Shown: positions 1 to 13,325 of the stretch, piece by piece | Layout of the letters: the number at the start of each line of letters is the position of its first letter | How positions within the stretch are numbered: position 1 is the stretch's first letter | NCBI RefSeq assembly: GCF_033439725.1 | Contig: NW_026944387.1 | Location: 4,030,001 to 4,094,000 of the forward strand | Origin: Neurospora tetraspora | Lineage: Eukaryota; Ascomycota; Sordariomycetes; Sordariales; Sordariaceae | DNA length: 64,000 nucleotides | Direction: 5' to 3' | Notes under the pieces: generated by a model | What the model was told of the DNA's origin: nothing | What the model saw: only the letters and a program-made list of their open reading frames with translations | The model's database searches: none | Made by a program: the position numbers and the translations under genes

Positions 1-1846
1 CGGCTTCATAGGAGCCAAGAATGCCGTAGTCGTCTCATTGGCGGGCGTCGAGCACATGAGGTGATGGTTTGCCGGCAGTTGTGGTGGTGATTGGGGTAGA
101 ACGATTCTGGGCACGAGTAGCACACATTGGCTGGATATTGAGGTGTAGACGCGATCTTCAGGGAAAAATATTCCACATGGTTTTGAGTGGTGAGCAGGTG
201 AGCGGGAGATATTAAGAACCAGGAGTTGAGAGGACGAGCCGCTGTATTTATCCCGGAGATTGGAGAGTGCGGAGGTGGGACTTCCGGCCGCTTTTGCGCG
301 GCGTGGGGCCGGGACAGGGCGGCTGGGGGCCAAGACTGCTGGTGGCTTGATGCTGCAACCATGACCCTCGTGACTTGCAAAACGGTGCTAGAAGCGAGCC
401 ATGACCCGGCTTCACGGGAATGGACGCCCGTAATTTTCGGTGATATACATACCGAGTCGAGATCCCTCTCCGTCACTTCCATCTTGGACTCTGCCAAGTT
501 CTGAATTTGACTCCTTTGCTGGGGAACCCGAGGGTTTTGGGTAACAAGAGCTGCCATGCATCAATGCGTTTCTGTACTCTGATACTTACCAGAATGTCAG
601 CAAATGGGTTTTAAGGATTTCACCCCATAGTGGTGGATGTCCAAAGAATTGGCGTTGGGCAGAGGTGATGGTAGTGGGAAAAGCCTCCCGTGGATAGCAT
701 AGACCGGACATGACAATTGAGAGCTCTGAATGACAATGTGCATTGCGACTCCCCATGGTCTCGCATGTTTGGCTGTGATGGTAGTTCTGGGGGGTGTCAA
801 TAGGCTGCTTGAAAGGTTGTGGTCCTGCCATAATTTAGAATCGTCATGGTGATGACACTGGTCCATGTGAATAAAGCTGGAAATTGTGTCGAGACTTTGT
901 TCCTGAAGACAACTCCCAGTGATCTTTGCTTGGCCCAATTGCAATCGCATTGTCCGAGCAGATGCACACAAGCCCGTCGGTATCCACCATTCAGGGGTTT
1001 GTTTACATCGCTAACCAACCACTTGTCGCCTGCAGCGCTTGCTAGAAAACACCAGAGGAAATGGGTCCACTCACATCCAGGGGCGTCCCCTTTTCCGCCA
1101 ACAGCGGTATCTTGGCAACGTGCAGAGGTGCACCGCCGTGTGACACCATCACAGTTGCACGAGAACCCGAACCCCCAAAGACTCCCAGTTTAGCGACAGA
1201 AATGAATCGTGCACTAACCTTAAGCTTATCTGGGCGAGGAGGCGTACAAAAATGACAGGGGTGACAGCTTGCATACCGAGATCAGGTTACGATCAATACT
1301 GCAACCCAATGTTTCCCAAACCGAGTTCGTGGCGCGAGTCGAAATGTTGGAAATACTGGTGCCTGATTGTGGAATGCCATTTCCGACGGCGAGGCCCCCT
1401 CGGATTGGACGAAATGGTGAAACGATGGAACCTCCAGCTAAGGAAACCCGGTATTGTCAGCTGTGATCAGCAGCTAGTCCTGTGCTGAATCCACTGTAGT
1501 CAGCACCAATTCCCCCAAGAACACTAAGACAATCTTCGATGTGGAGGTGATGGGACGTTCAATTACTCAGTCCATGCATGGTGGCAGGGTGTCGGGTAAG
1601 ACATTGGCCTATCACCAAACACAGGATTGAGCCTCAGTGGGCTTGGTCTTCGACAAGGACATCGGTATTTCATCGGATGTAGGAGCAATTCCATGCGTTT
1701 GCAATGCGATCTCCATCATGGGACGAACTAGTCGGTGAGTGCCGATTTCGCATAAGATCTGCCAATTCCCATCGTAGTTCAGCTGGTGGGTCGAAAAGTC
1801 CGGAGGGGAATGCCACTCTTTGCTTCTGCAACACCACAGCTTTGAG
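1..1846. other. Intergenic region upstream of the GH55 gene
   Basis: This stretch has normal GC content and no convincing gene. The longest open frame is on the minus strand at 6-557. It is low in recognisable motifs, rich in Ser, Pro and His, and matches no family I know. I see no tRNA, no repeat and no RIP signature. The last few hundred bases presumably hold the promoter and 5' UTR of the glucanase gene, but no clear TATA box can be picked. Confidence 0.5.
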
Positions 1847-4345
1847 ATGGTGGTGATCAAGCAATTCTTGGCCGCTGTGGCTCTCTTTGGGAGCAGCGCG
1901 GTTGCTGCCCCGTCCCTGGACATCTCCGCCTCAGTCTCCCTGAACTGGACCAACACCCAAAGTGTTTCCAACCGACCGACCAAGTTCTGGTACTCAAACA
2001 TCGATCACAACACTCGACTCGTCCGCGGCTTTGCTCCCGACCTTGACGGAGATTTAGACTATGCGGTCTTCAAAGCCGTGAAACCGGGCGATGGGGCGAG
2101 TATCCAAGCAGCGATCAACTCGGGGACGAACGGTGCAAAGAGACACGGCCTATGGTTTGCTTCCCAGCCACGAGTAAGCAATCCATCTGACTCCCAGTCG
2201 GGAATGAAGGTGAAAGAATGCTGACAGATGAGCTTTTTAGGTCGTGTACATACCGCCGGGAACATACGAGATCTCCGAGACCATTCGCATGAACACTGAC
2301 ACAATTCTGATGGGCGACGCAACAGACGTAAGGACGATGGCCCTCTCCCACTTGAGTAGAAGAGTCTAGATGCTGACCGCGTTGTGAACCCCTAGCCACC
2401 CGTCATCAAAGCGTCTTCGACCTTCTCCGGGGATCAAACGTTGATCTCTGGCCAAGACCCCGCAACTGGCATCTCCGGGGAACTATCGTTCGCTGTCTCC
2501 TTGAAGAACTTGATCCTCGACACCACCAGCATCCCGGGAGGCCAAGCCTTTACAGCACTATGGTGGGGCGTTGCGCAGGGAGCCCAGTTGCAGAATGTCA
2601 AGATCCGTATGGCGCCGGCAATCGGTGGCAAGGGACACAGCGGTATTCGTCTCGGGCGCGGCTCAACTCTCGGAGTCTCGGACGTTCGTATCGAAAACGG
2701 GCAAAACGGTATCTGGTACAACGGACATCAGCAAGCCGTCTTCAAGAGCATCTACTTCTTCCAGAACGCGGTAGGAATGCTCATCGACGGTGGAGCCACC
2801 ATCAGCATCGTCAACCCAACGTTTGATGGCTGTGGCATGGGCGTCTACCACGTCGCCGGCAACCCTTGGATTGGTCTGATCGATGCAACATCCATCAACT
2901 CCGGTACGACCCTGAAGACGACGGACTGGCCGAACTACCTTGTCGAGAACCTGCGTGTCATCGGCAGCAAAAGCAAGAACACGGTCGAAGGACCCAGTAC
3001 CTTTGTTCTGGCCACCAGACCGTACGTAGCACAGCTCTCATACGGCAACACTGTCGGCGGAAATCCAATCTACGAGCCGATTGAAACGGCGAAGTTGAAT
3101 CGTCCTTCCACACTGACCGCTGGACCCGATGGCCGTTATTCCTACCTCCCAGCACCGAATTACGCCGAGCTCAGTGTCCGCGACTTTCTCAACGTCAAGG
3201 ACCCTCTCCAAAACGGAGGCCACCTCGTCTTCGGCGACAACACCCGGGACGAGTCCTCCACTCTCAACGCCATCCTTCGTCTCGCCGTGTGGCAGAACAA
3301 GATCGCTTACTTCCCCTTCGGCAAGTACCGCGTCGACTCGACCCTTTTCGTCCCCTCCGGCTCTCGTATCGTGGGTGAAGCATGGGCAACCATCACTGGC
3401 TACGGCTCCTTCTTCCAGGACAGCGCTCGTCCCCAACCAATCATCAAGGTTGGCAACCCCGGCGAGGTGGGCACGGCTCATATCCAAGACATGCGTTTCA
3501 CCGTATCGGACGTGCTTCCCGGAGCCATCATAGTGCAGTTCAACCTCGCCGGTGCGAAGCCAGGGGACGTGGCAATTTGGAACTCACTGGTTACGGTCGG
3601 CGGAACCCGGGGAGCGAAGGCGTTAACGGACAAGTGCGTCAACCCCACGACCGACGAGCCGTGCAAGGCCGCGTTCCTGGGTATCCATTTCGCTTCGACG
3701 TCCTCCGTGTATCTCGAAAACGTATGGAACTGGGTAGCCGACCACATCGCCGAAGAACCGCTGTCGCCGGGAGGGAGCAACATTGCCGGAAAGGGCGGGG
3801 TTCTCGTCGAAGCGACCAAGGGGACCTGGCTGCACGCGCTGGGATCGGAGCACTGGTGGCTGTACCAGTTGAATCTGCGGAAGGCATCAAACGTGTTAGT
3901 GACGCTGTTGCAGAGCGAGACCAACTACGACCAGGGAGACAACGCGGTGCAAGTTGTGCCGCACCCGTGGACGCCAGACGTGGAGGGATGGGGCGATCCG
4001 GACTTTAGCTGGTGCGCGGGACAGGAGAACGAGAAGAGGTGTCGGATGGGATTTGCGAACTACGTCAATGGGGGAAGCGACATTCGGACTTATGCCAGTG
4101 CCTCGTGGGCGTTCTTCAGCGGGCCGGGATATCAAGGGTGCGCGGGGCAGTATCAGTGCCAGCGATATATGCATTGGGTAGAAAAGACACCAGCAAATCT
4201 TCAGGCATTTGGGTTGTGCTCGAAGGATACGTGGGCGACGTTGAGGTTGGAGGACGGAACTGAGATTGTGACGAACGAGGGGTTCACCGGGTCGTGGGCT
4301 GGGTCGGGAGGCGATGTCGGCAGGTACACTCCGGAGGCATCGTGA
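1847..4345 (+). CDS. Secreted GH55 exo-beta-1,3-glucanase, three exons
   Basis: Exons are 1847-2173, 2241-2327 and 2396-4345. The introns are 67 and 68 bp, begin GTAAGC and GTAAGG, and end TTTTTAG and CCCTAG. The product is 787 aa, normal for fungal GH55 enzymes (about 750-800). The ATG at 1847 gives a classic signal peptide (MVVIKQFLAAVALFGSSAVA), so the protein should be secreted. Two pectate-lyase-like beta-helix halves are visible. The first covers about residues 40-410, with FWYSNIDHNTRLVRGFAPDL, VVYIPPGTYEIS and the conserved ALWWGVAQGAQLQNV. The second starts near YAELSVRDFLNVKDP and holds ALGSEHWWLYQLNLRKASN and SETNYDQG, typical of the active-site half. By family, the enzyme releases glucose from the non-reducing end of beta-1,3-glucan, for nutrition, wall turnover or attack on other fungi. 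AATAAA at 4425-4430 may be the polyadenylation signal. No break is seen. The family is certain; the exact substrate is inferred. Confidence 0.95.
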
Positions 4346-4735
4346 AGGAGTCGAGGACGGGAAACAACGGCTCTGGTACAATATTTGACGCATGAATCGA
4401 TGTCCGGCATGCCTTCAAATGAGAAATAAAGACATGTTCGGTTATGAACTATGGCGGATTGAGCTTCCTCCATGCGTCGTGAAGTTATTCCCACGTATGT
4501 TGTTGTTTTCTTATGGCCTTTTCAACGGAACAAAGGGCCTGGTGCGACTTCGGCAACATATTTCAGTTTGTCCATGCTGGGTGTTTTGGCGACCCTTCAA
4601 CTCTGTACAGATGGTGGCAGCAGTGCTGCATGCACACGTGACACCTGGCCCTCGAGCATTGGGATGATTGCCCCTGTGTGCTTGGGGTATAAAAGGAAGG
4701 TGCTCTTGGTAGTATTTTAACCTACAATGGAACAA
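4346..4735. other. 3' flank of the glucanase gene with an isolated TATA box
   Basis: No gene is seen here. AATAAA lies at 4425-4430. TATAAAA at 4688-4694 sits 42 bp before the A-box-like start of the tRNA-like unit at 4736. This is the spacing at which fungal Pol III genes often carry a TATA element, so it may belong to that unit. Confidence 0.5.
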
Positions 4736-4928
4736 TGGCCGAGCGGTGTGGTGTTGGCGTACACGTACCGTAGGCGGTACCGTAGCCAGGCACATAACCC
4801 TGCTAAGGACGCTGGCTTGTAGCGCGCTATGGAGCTGCCACCTGCTATAACTCGGACCCAGTAGAGTAACGTATCGGTAAGGTCCCCGGTTCGAATCCGG
4901 GCTCGGCTAGTTCCTTCTCTTTTTTTTT
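4736..4928 (+). repeat. tRNA-derived SINE-like element, copy 1
   Basis: The unit starts with an A-box-like sequence TGGCCGAGCGGTGTGG (4736-4751) and ends with a perfect B box GGTTCGAATCC (4888-4898), CTCGGCTA and a T9 run (4920-4928) that would stop RNA polymerase III. Boxes A and B lie about 150 bp apart, far more than in a normal tRNA. GGCCGAG near the start can pair with CTCGGCT at the end, a remnant acceptor stem. A second copy on the minus strand near 45235-45400 aligns over its 3' two thirds, which makes a dispersed SINE family more likely than a single intron-bearing tRNA gene. An upstream TATAAAA supports Pol III transcription. Confidence 0.6.
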
Positions 4929-5125
4929 GCGTTTTTTTCACTTCTTTCTTCCTTGTCTTGGAATACAAAACGCAAGTCCAATCCTACCTACATACCGTTG
5001 AGCACGTAAGTGTGTGAAAGAGAAAGAAGGCTGATTGATGTACTGGGAAGGAAGAAGGCAACTGAGAATGCAACGCATGAACTAATTTCCATGAGCCTTG
5101 GTAACAAGGAAGGTGCGCACACAAA
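4929..5125. other. Flank between the SINE and the giant hAT insertion
   Basis: Normal-composition spacer. After the T-rich SINE tail there is no gene or repeat that I can recognise. The 8 bp GGCCGGTA that follow (5126-5133) are the left target-site duplication of the hAT element. Confidence 0.5.
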
Positions 5126-5133
5126 GGCCGGTA
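5126..5133. repeat. Left 8-bp target-site duplication GGCCGGTA
   Basis: The identical octamer lies at 42074-42081, immediately outside the right terminal inverted repeat. Eight-bp duplications are the hallmark of hAT transposition. Confidence 0.93.
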
Positions 5134-5167
5134 CAGCGCTGGCAATAAGTCAAATCAAATTAAATAC
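5134..5167 (+). repeat. Left terminal inverted repeat of the giant hAT
   Basis: CAGCGCTGGCAA followed by an AT-rich subterminal zone. It pairs with the right terminus ending at 42073. Confidence 0.92.
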
Positions 5168-5299
5168 GACCCCATATTTGATTTGATTTATATTTATTTG
5201 TATTTATTTGACCATATTTAATACTCGAAATCACGTTTTTGGTGTTGTTGGGCTCAAAAGTACTCTAATTCTTACGATTTCTACCTTCCCAGAACCCCC

Positions 5300-7727
5300 A
5301 AAAGTTCCCAATAGTTATAAATCCCTTCCTTGAGACGGTTACGACGTCGTATATATTGTCTATCCTTATTAAGCATCCCCTATAAGGCTAGACTGTAGTT
5401 AAAACTTTAAGCTCTTAATAGTATTAATAGATTTAGTGGTAAGGCTATATTTCTAGCTATCGATAGTTAATTTGGTACTACTAAAGGAGCGTTTATAGTT
5501 ATTTACTATACAAAGTATAGAGTAGAAGTTAAATATTATATATAATAATCGAGAGTATAAATTTTAATTTATTTTCTATTACCCTAATATATTATTAATA
5601 GCGTATATTTTCTGGTTAAAGTAGTAGTATAATTTATCCTCCTTCTTTAATTATAAGGGGAGGGCATCGTAGAAATCGTAATTGATAAACTAATTATTAT
5701 TAATTATTTCAACCTATTAACTGCTAGTATTAATTAATAGATTTTTAATGAGTTGGTTAGCTTAGTTAATGTTGTAAATGAGTTGGAAATTTACTAGTAT
5801 ATTTTCATATTCTTTATTAGTAAGCTATTTATTAACTTATTTCCTACGGTAGTTAGGGTATAAAATATACGTAATTTAGTACGCGGGGTACGCTTCTATT
5901 TTATTTCTATATTGCTTTAATTTTTCGACGACCTTATTAATAATATAATTAATAGTTTCTATACCTTCGTTAGTAAGGTCTTTAGCGTAGTTTTCGGGGA
6001 TATTATTATTTAGAGAAAAGGCGGACGTAGTTTGAAAAGAGGGGAAAGAAGAGGGGAGAGAAAAGGCGGGTCGAGAAGAAGCGGGTTAAAGTAGTTAGGA
6101 ATTAAAGATTTAAGAGGAAGAATTGATTTAAAAAGAGGAGTTTAGGGGAGTGCGTATACAAATAGCGCGTTAAAGTTGAATAGAGGTAGGGGTAGTTATA
6201 TAAATATTTAATTCTAGGATTTAAGGACCTTCGAATGGTTTCAATATAATATTTCCCCAAAATTTAACCTTTATATAGCGGAGTCTCTGAATAAGGTAGT
6301 AGAGGTTAAAGATAATTATTAAAAAGAGAGGAGCTTTCGTTTCGAACTTTTTAGTAAAATTTTTAAATTATTTTATTACTTCTATAATAATTATAAAAAT
6401 AGCTTAATTATTAGTGCTAAGCTGGTTGTTTTTAGGTAATTGTTTAGATAGATTAAAATATTTAATAATTTCCCTAATATAATAATTAATATATTTTCGA
6501 AGTTTTTAAGTGCGACGGATTATACGATAATTAAAGTTTTAGTGCGTTGCGTTATTAAAGACGACGCTAATATTAGGGAAGAGGTTATTATTATTAATAA
6601 TAGCGCTTAATTAAAATTATACTTCCTCGTCAAAGGTATTGCCACAGTTAAAATATATAATTTTTTTAATTTTGCGTAGCGTTATAGGCTTTTTTGAATA
6701 AATTAAATAGTATTATATAATTGACTAACCGGTCTAACCCTCCTCTATCCCCGGAATAAAGTATCTTCCTTAATAGTAGAAAGATGGGTAAATAGATTGT
6801 TAGGGTCGGGGGCACGAGGAAGCCCTCCCTTTATAATTACTTTCGCACCGAAATTTAAAATGTAATCAAAATAATGTAAATGACGCTAGGGAATTTCGTA
6901 CTCGATATTATTAATAGTAAGAGAAGGGAAGAGTCCTTTAAAAATATAGTAGATACAACGATTATTAGCGTCAATATTGTTGCTTTAAAAATAATTAACG
7001 TCGTTAGTGCGGATTTCGAACTTTTTAATAATTTAAAGAATTGTAGCCACTATATTCTCGCCGTTATAATTATTGTATACTTCCTAAAGACTTAGTCAAT
7101 TATTTCTAAGGGTATAGGAGTAATTTACGTAATAAATAAAGATCGAAAGGATAGCGAGGCTATTTGGCGAAGTTTAAAAATCGAAAGAGAGGTGCTTTTT
7201 AAAATATATATTAGTTAAGTACTCTTTTAATTTATTAAAATAAATAGTATATTCATTTAAAATCTAAGTAGTTAAAATATAGTATAATTTAAATAGTAAT
7301 CTTTTAATTATATTATTATTTATTAATTTTAATAACCTTCTAAAAGTATTATTTTCAACGATATTATATAGAAGCTTTGTGTTAATAATTATCTCTATTA
7401 ATCATTTGTAGAATTGCTCGTTAATTAGTTTAAGGATAGGGAGTTTAGGTTATTAAAGTAAGTCCGCGACCGATTTATTTTTTTTACGCGTTTATTCCTC
7501 CGTAGCTTCTTTATTAACGGGCTTTTTAATACTATAAGGGCGTCGAAAGTAAATAATAATAGAATTGGTCATAATGAAGATAAAGAGACTTTAATATATT
7601 TTATAATATTAATAGTTCTAAACTTTAATGTTTCTATTTATTTTAATTAAGAAAGTATTATACTTGGTAATTTAAGAGGTTCGCTTAAAACGAAAATTTA
7701 ATTATCTCTTTATCAGGTCGCTAGGGA
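5300..7727 (-). pseudogene. hAT transposase, central and C-terminal part (RIP-ruined)
   Basis: Read on the minus strand, this segment aligns at nucleotide level with the transposase copy at 53580-54850. For example, 7430-7490 matches the reverse complement of about 53830-53890, 6690-6790 matches about 54480-54600, and 6535-6680 matches about 54620-54740. The last match covers the segment encoding the DNATRWNS-like motif conserved in fungal hAT transposases. C-to-T type changes on both strands have filled every frame with stops, so no protein is made. The C-terminal dimerisation region should lie towards 5300-6400, but I could not recognise it. At 7727 the gene is cut by a degraded LTR; the N-terminal piece resumes at 41336. 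Confidence 0.8.
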
Positions 7728-7983
7728 CCTATACTAGTACTAAAGAGCGCTAATATTCGTATAGTATAGCGCTGTAGTATAGCGTTGGAATGGTTCGGAG
7801 CCGTCGCGGACTTAATTATTATAGGATAGAGTTTACAACGATATAAATAGCCAGTCGAATTCGCCTCTAGAATTATCGTGGTTAGCTATTAATATATTTT
7901 TAATCCTTCCCCTATCTTAACGTCCCCTACGTACTTACGCTATCCGTAAGTATTTTAATTTACTTTCTTCTATAATCCTAATA
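7728..7983 (+). mobile_element. Partial LTR of chromodomain gypsy copy A
   Basis: Aligns with the downstream part of the 411-bp LTRs at 40925-41335 (same strand) and 11036-11446 (inverted). The first part of the LTR is missing at the junction with the hAT transposase. It is followed by a sequence resembling a tRNA primer-binding site (about 7984-8015, containing GGAATTGAACC). Confidence 0.8.
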
Positions 7984-10900
7984 TATTAATAGCTCTTCCT
8001 ACAGGAATTGAACCGTTACTGATAGGATATAAATACGTAGCAGACGATCCGTCTTTTGGACCGCCGAAAAACCCCTTCCTTTTATTTCCGGTACGTAAGA
8101 ATTATTTATTATTCTTCTTATTATAGCCGACGATAGCCCTTAATAATAGCCTCCTCTTTTGTTTTAATATTATTAACCGATTATTAAAAAAATAGACGAT
8201 GATGATTCGGATGGTAATTATTCCTTTACCCCCTCGTACGTTTCGTATAGTTCTTTTTATTATTTAGAGAATAATATTATAGTATAGAAGTAAAAGCTTT
8301 TTAAATTCCATATAGCAATTATTTAGATACTTTTAATTTACTTCCTATCCTATATATTTCTTAATAATTAAAATAGTTTCGCAAATTTATTAGAATAACA
8401 TTAATTCGGTAATTACCTTTTTATTCTTTTTAAATTTTACTATTAAAATTATTTCTTTTATAATTAAATACGCTTTTCGACCTTCCCTATTACCATTATT
8501 ACTCCTTAAATTATAGTAACTACTATTCTTATATTTACTTAACCAATTTAATTTATTACTTTATTTAAACATTATTTTAACTTTAATATTTCTAAATTTA
8601 CCGGCGAAAACTCTTCTTAATTGCGTAACTTTATTTTCGATATTAATAATTCATATTTTAAATACCCCCGGATACCCCTTTTTTTCGCCGTTAATTATAT
8701 GGAGAATGTTTTGAAAGATATATAAATTAAATATATTATAGCCTTTAAAAAGAAAATTAATTATAAATTTATTTATAATATTCATATTTAAAAAGACTTG
8801 TATATTTTTTTGGAGAAGGAATATAGCGGTAATATGTAAATTATTAAACGATCCGCCCTTACTAATTTTGAGTATATATAGTAAAGTACTACCGAGACTG
8901 TTCGCACGTTTTATGACCGTTTTTATACCGAAGAATTTAATTTATCCTACTAATAACTGGAATATTTACATATTTTATAATAAGTTAATTATTTACGTCC
9001 ATATTTATATAGTAGCATTTTATTAACGAACGGTATTAATATATTAATTAAAGCGGTAGCGTATATAGAGCGATTAAAGAGTTTATAAATTTTAAAATTA
9101 ATAATATAGCGTTAATACTTTTAAATATTATATCCTTACTTATTTTTCCATCTTTTCTTTTTATTTTTATTCTTATTTCTATTCTTATCTTTATTCTTAA
9201 TTCTATTGATTTCTTTCGTCCTCTCCTTATTATTTTTATTAACCTTAATATTATTTATTATTATTATAGTTAGTTTGGATATATGTATAGCTAATATTAG
9301 GTAGTAAAATTGTATAGTATTTACTACGAATAGGGTAAATTTAGATATTCGGCGTTTTCCTACATTAAATATACTTATTATAATTGCAGTAAATTAGGCT
9401 ATATATTATATTAATACTTTATTCTCTATAGTACTTTAATTTAAGGCGCGAATATTAAGCCTGTAATACCGGTAAAGATTGTAATTACTTTGGCCAAAGG
9501 AAGTATAAATATATTATAATTGTATTTAAATACAAAATTATTACTAAGAATATATAGAAATTAGCGGAAAATTTATAGCTTAATAAATTCCAGCGCGGAA
9601 TTGAATTTTATTAGAAGGTATTTACTCCCGTCGGACGTTAAAATAGAATTTATAAATTACCGTCTTATTAATTTTTCTTTTTAATATACTCTTATATATA
9701 GCTCAATTACTTATTTTCTTAAAATATATAATTCTTATGGTATTAAACGGAAGAAAAGGATTAAATTTATAATTATTAATTCCATTAGTATGAATATTAT
9801 CTTCGGTTACCCCTAATTATACAAATATAATTTCAAAATTAATTAGCGTTGGAAGAGGTTCCGGTCTTAGATTGAAATATAAAATTTAAAAAATAATTAA
9901 AGAGCCGACTAAAAATATTTACGAAACTATAATATTTCTCTACAATTTATATTAGGATTTAATCCTTAATTAGACCCGAAAAGAATATTAGAATCTTTTC
10001 ATAATTTTAACTCCATACTATATTCGATTATCCCTTTCGAAATTCTTTTATTTTTACGTATAGAAATTTCAGCCTTAGTAGATATTTTGAATTTCTTTAA
10101 TATTTCTTCCTATATACTTATTTTTATATTTACCAATATATTTCTAAATATACCTTTTAAAAATTTTAGAATTGTATTGAACGGAATGTACCCGCCGTTA
10201 GAATCTTTATTAAAATTAGTAGCTCCGAAGCTATTTATTACCGAACCCGAAGAGGAGGAAACGGTTACTACCGAGCCAATAATTATTTTAGAATATAAAG
10301 AATTTCGATAAATATTCGAAGCGTCGGTTATACCTTTACTATAGTACGACAGTTTAGAGTATTACATCAATTTAATTAAAGGAGAATCTATTCCCTAGGG
10401 CCTTATTTATACGTTTAATATAAAAGAATTAAAAATACTCTAGGAATAGTTAGTAGAGGCGTTATATAAGGGATGGATGCGTCTATTTATTAGTCTGGTA
10501 ACGGTCTTTATTATTTTTATTCCGAAGAAAGGAATTAAATTAAAATTATATATTGATTACTATACGTTTAATAAAATAACGAAGAAGAATTATATAGCGT
10601 TGCTTTTTATTTAGGAGATTTTAGATCGGTTGTCGTTAGCGAAAATCTTTATAAAATTAGATTTAAAGAATATATATTATTGTGTTCAGATTAAATAGGG
10701 AAATGAAGAAAAGACAGCGTTTCGTACAAAGTACAGGTACTACGAATTTTTAATTATATTAATAAAATTAACTAATACTCTTACTATTTTCCAAACATAT
10801 ATTAATAACGTATTAGCGGGCTTAATTAATACTATTTATATTGTTTACGTCGACAATATTATAATTTATAGTAAGAATGAAAAAGATTATTATGAATACA

Positions 10901-11035
10901 TTAAAGAAGTTTTTTAATATTTGCGCGCATGTAATTTATATATGAATTTAAATAAGGATAAATTCTATGCGAAGACGGTATTATTTTTAAATTACGTAAT
11001 TTCGCCCGAAAGTATTTCAATAAATCCGGAGAGGG
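7728..11035 (+). mobile_element. Chromodomain gypsy fossil A, left part (LTR, gag, protease, RT)
   Basis: A plus-strand Ty3/gypsy element, badly degraded by RIP with dozens of breaks. Parts in order are a partial LTR, gag at about 8.1-9.6 kb including a degraded zinc knuckle near 9.38 kb, a protease region near 9.65-10.0 kb, and reverse transcriptase at about 10.32-11.03 kb with the family's YVDD-type active-site block near 10.85 kb. The body ends where an inverted copy of its own LTR begins at 11036. Its integrase, chromodomain, 3' UTR and final LTR lie at 29885-33337 and 40861-41335. It is old relative to RIP and cannot be dated by LTR divergence. Confidence 0.82.
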
Positions 11036-11446
11036 TGTTGAGATTGTAGAGGAAGGTAGGTTAAAGTGACTACGGATAGCGCAAATACGTAGGGGACGTT
11101 AAGATAGGAGAAAGATTAAAAATATATTAATAATTAACCCTAATAATTCTAGAAGCGAATTCGACCGGCTGTTTATATTGTTGCAAACTCTATTTTATAG
11201 TAGCTATATCCGCGACAATTCCGAACCGTTCTAACGCTATACTACAGCGCTATATTATACGGATATCGGCGCTCCTTAGTATTAATATAGGTCTAACGCC
11301 TAATAAGTTTCCAGCAATTTAATATAACCCCCTCTCTTTTAAATTTTTATCCTAGAAACCTATAAATACTCTACGTCAGTAACCTTCCTACCGGCGCTCT
11401 TTTATTAGTATTCCTCCGTAGTTTACTTCTATAGCTAAATATATTA
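11036..11446 (-). mobile_element. LTR of gypsy fossil B
   Basis: 411 bp, the same length as the LTR at 40925-41335, which it matches in reverse complement along its whole length. Confidence 0.82.
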
Positions 11447-13227
11447 TTGTTAAGATGCTGCCCTTTTTATTTCTTTTTACTTCTATATTAGTATTAACCT
11501 ACTACTTAATACCTATTAATTCTATTTCCCCGCCGGCTTTAACCACCTTCTATCTATTATCCGTTATTCTCTTATTTTCTACCGGCTACCGTCCTAAACC
11601 TAAATTAATTACTTTCCGTCTTATTATATTTTATTATTCTAAGCTTAAATTAACCGCCATCCATTTCATTATATTTTACCCCCGTATTATTATTTTAATA
11701 CTTATTAGCCGTCCTTTTATTTTAAATTATCCTCCTTACCTTTCCTCCATTCCCTTCTACCGCTTTCTTCTATTACTTTTCCTACCCTTTATCGTTTAAA
11801 ATTAGTTCATTTAAAAGCTTTTTAATAATACCTATACTTTTATACTTTAATTATTTACCCCGATTCCATCCTAGTTTATATTCTTAATTCCAATTATAAA
11901 AACTTTTCTTCCCTCCCCTTTTTCCCTCCTCTTCTTCTTTCTCCTTCCCTTACGTACGCTTATATATTTATTTATATTATAATAATAATTATCTTCTTAA
12001 ATCCCGCCGACTAATATACCTTTTACAATTTAACCCTCTTTATTAAATTTAATTACCTTTAACTTTAATAAACGCTTTTCCTTTCTACTCTATATTTCTT
12101 ATATTAATTATTTAATAATACCGTTTATAATCCGCCTTATACTATCTCTTCTTAAGAAATTACGAATATTATTATAAGTTTACCCCTTAATATTATTAAC
12201 GCTGCTATAGTTTTAATTATAAGTTACTTCGTCTATATTTAATAAAATTTATTAAATTTTTATTCCTGTTTTATTAATATTAGTACTAATAAAATTATTC
12301 CTTTAAATAATAATATGTACTTAATGTATTTTAAAATTCTAAACCGGCGCTTTTATAATTTCTTTCTAACTCTTTATAATTACGTAATTACCTTTTAAAG
12401 AAATATAATCGCTGTTTACGTAGGAAATATAAATAATATCGCGCCTACCTTCGTTATTACATTTTATAATTCTACTAACATCCTAGTAATTAGAATTTAT
12501 TATTTTTACGAACGCTTTTGTATTTTGTTTTTAATACCTTTTAAATTTTATAACTACCGCTTTAATAAATAAATAAAGCCCTACGATTTTTATTGTTCTA
12601 CTATTAATCGCCCTACTAATTAAATTACCCCTATTATTATTCTTATTTTCGATAACCAATAATTCGATACTATAATTCCTATTCTCCTAATAATTTCCGC
12701 TACTCCTATAAATATAATTGGTCTAGTTAATATCTTTTAAATTATATATTCAGTATACGCTGATATTCGCTATTTATTACCCGCTGAAGTATCCTTTTAA
12801 CTTTATAATAAGAGTACGTTAATATTAGTAGTTAATAATATAATAATAAACGAGGGTAAAATTTAAATTTAAATTATTTATTAATAAGCACGGCGGTTGC
12901 GCGCGAAAGTTTAATTTAAAAAAAAGAAAAATTCGATTCCTATATTAACGTACAATTTAAATTCGAATTCGGAAATTAAATCAACTAATTATTATAATAC
13001 TTAGCCTCCTACTTTTATAATTTTCTAATTTTACTTTTATTAATAACATCGTTATTTAAAGAAAAGAATATTAATTTAATAGATAATTAATAATTAAATA
13101 CTGGCGCACTACTACGTTTCCCCGCTCGTTATCCTCTATAATTCCTTAATTAATTCTTCCTCGCTTTACCTATATACTATTACCTACCTTCTGAATATAA
13201 TGCCCCTAATTCTAATCCAATATATCA

Positions 13228-13325
13228 AATACTCTATATATTATAATCGTCTAATACTCTATATATTATAATTGTCTAATATTCTATATATTATAATCGT
13301 TTAATATTCTAAACATATTATAATT
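13228..13325. repeat. AT-rich tandem repeat in the 3' UTR of gypsy B
   Basis: About four units of roughly 25 bp based on TAATACTCTATATATTATAA. The mirror-image array occurs at about 31495-31640 in copy A, so it belongs to this retroelement family. Confidence 0.8.

Noticed and set aside
6-557. 183-aa minus-strand open frame upstream of the glucanase
   Set aside because: No domain, biased composition, and the plus strand offers an overlapping frame of similar quality. Not enough to call a gene.
4736-4912. True tRNA gene with a very long intron
   Set aside because: A weak acceptor pairing and a good B box exist, but I cannot place a proper D arm and anticodon arm, and a diverged second copy at 45235 argues for a SINE.
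13228-13325. CRISPR-like array
   Set aside because: Units are contiguous AT-rich tandem repeats with no spacers, inside a retroelement UTR of a eukaryote.
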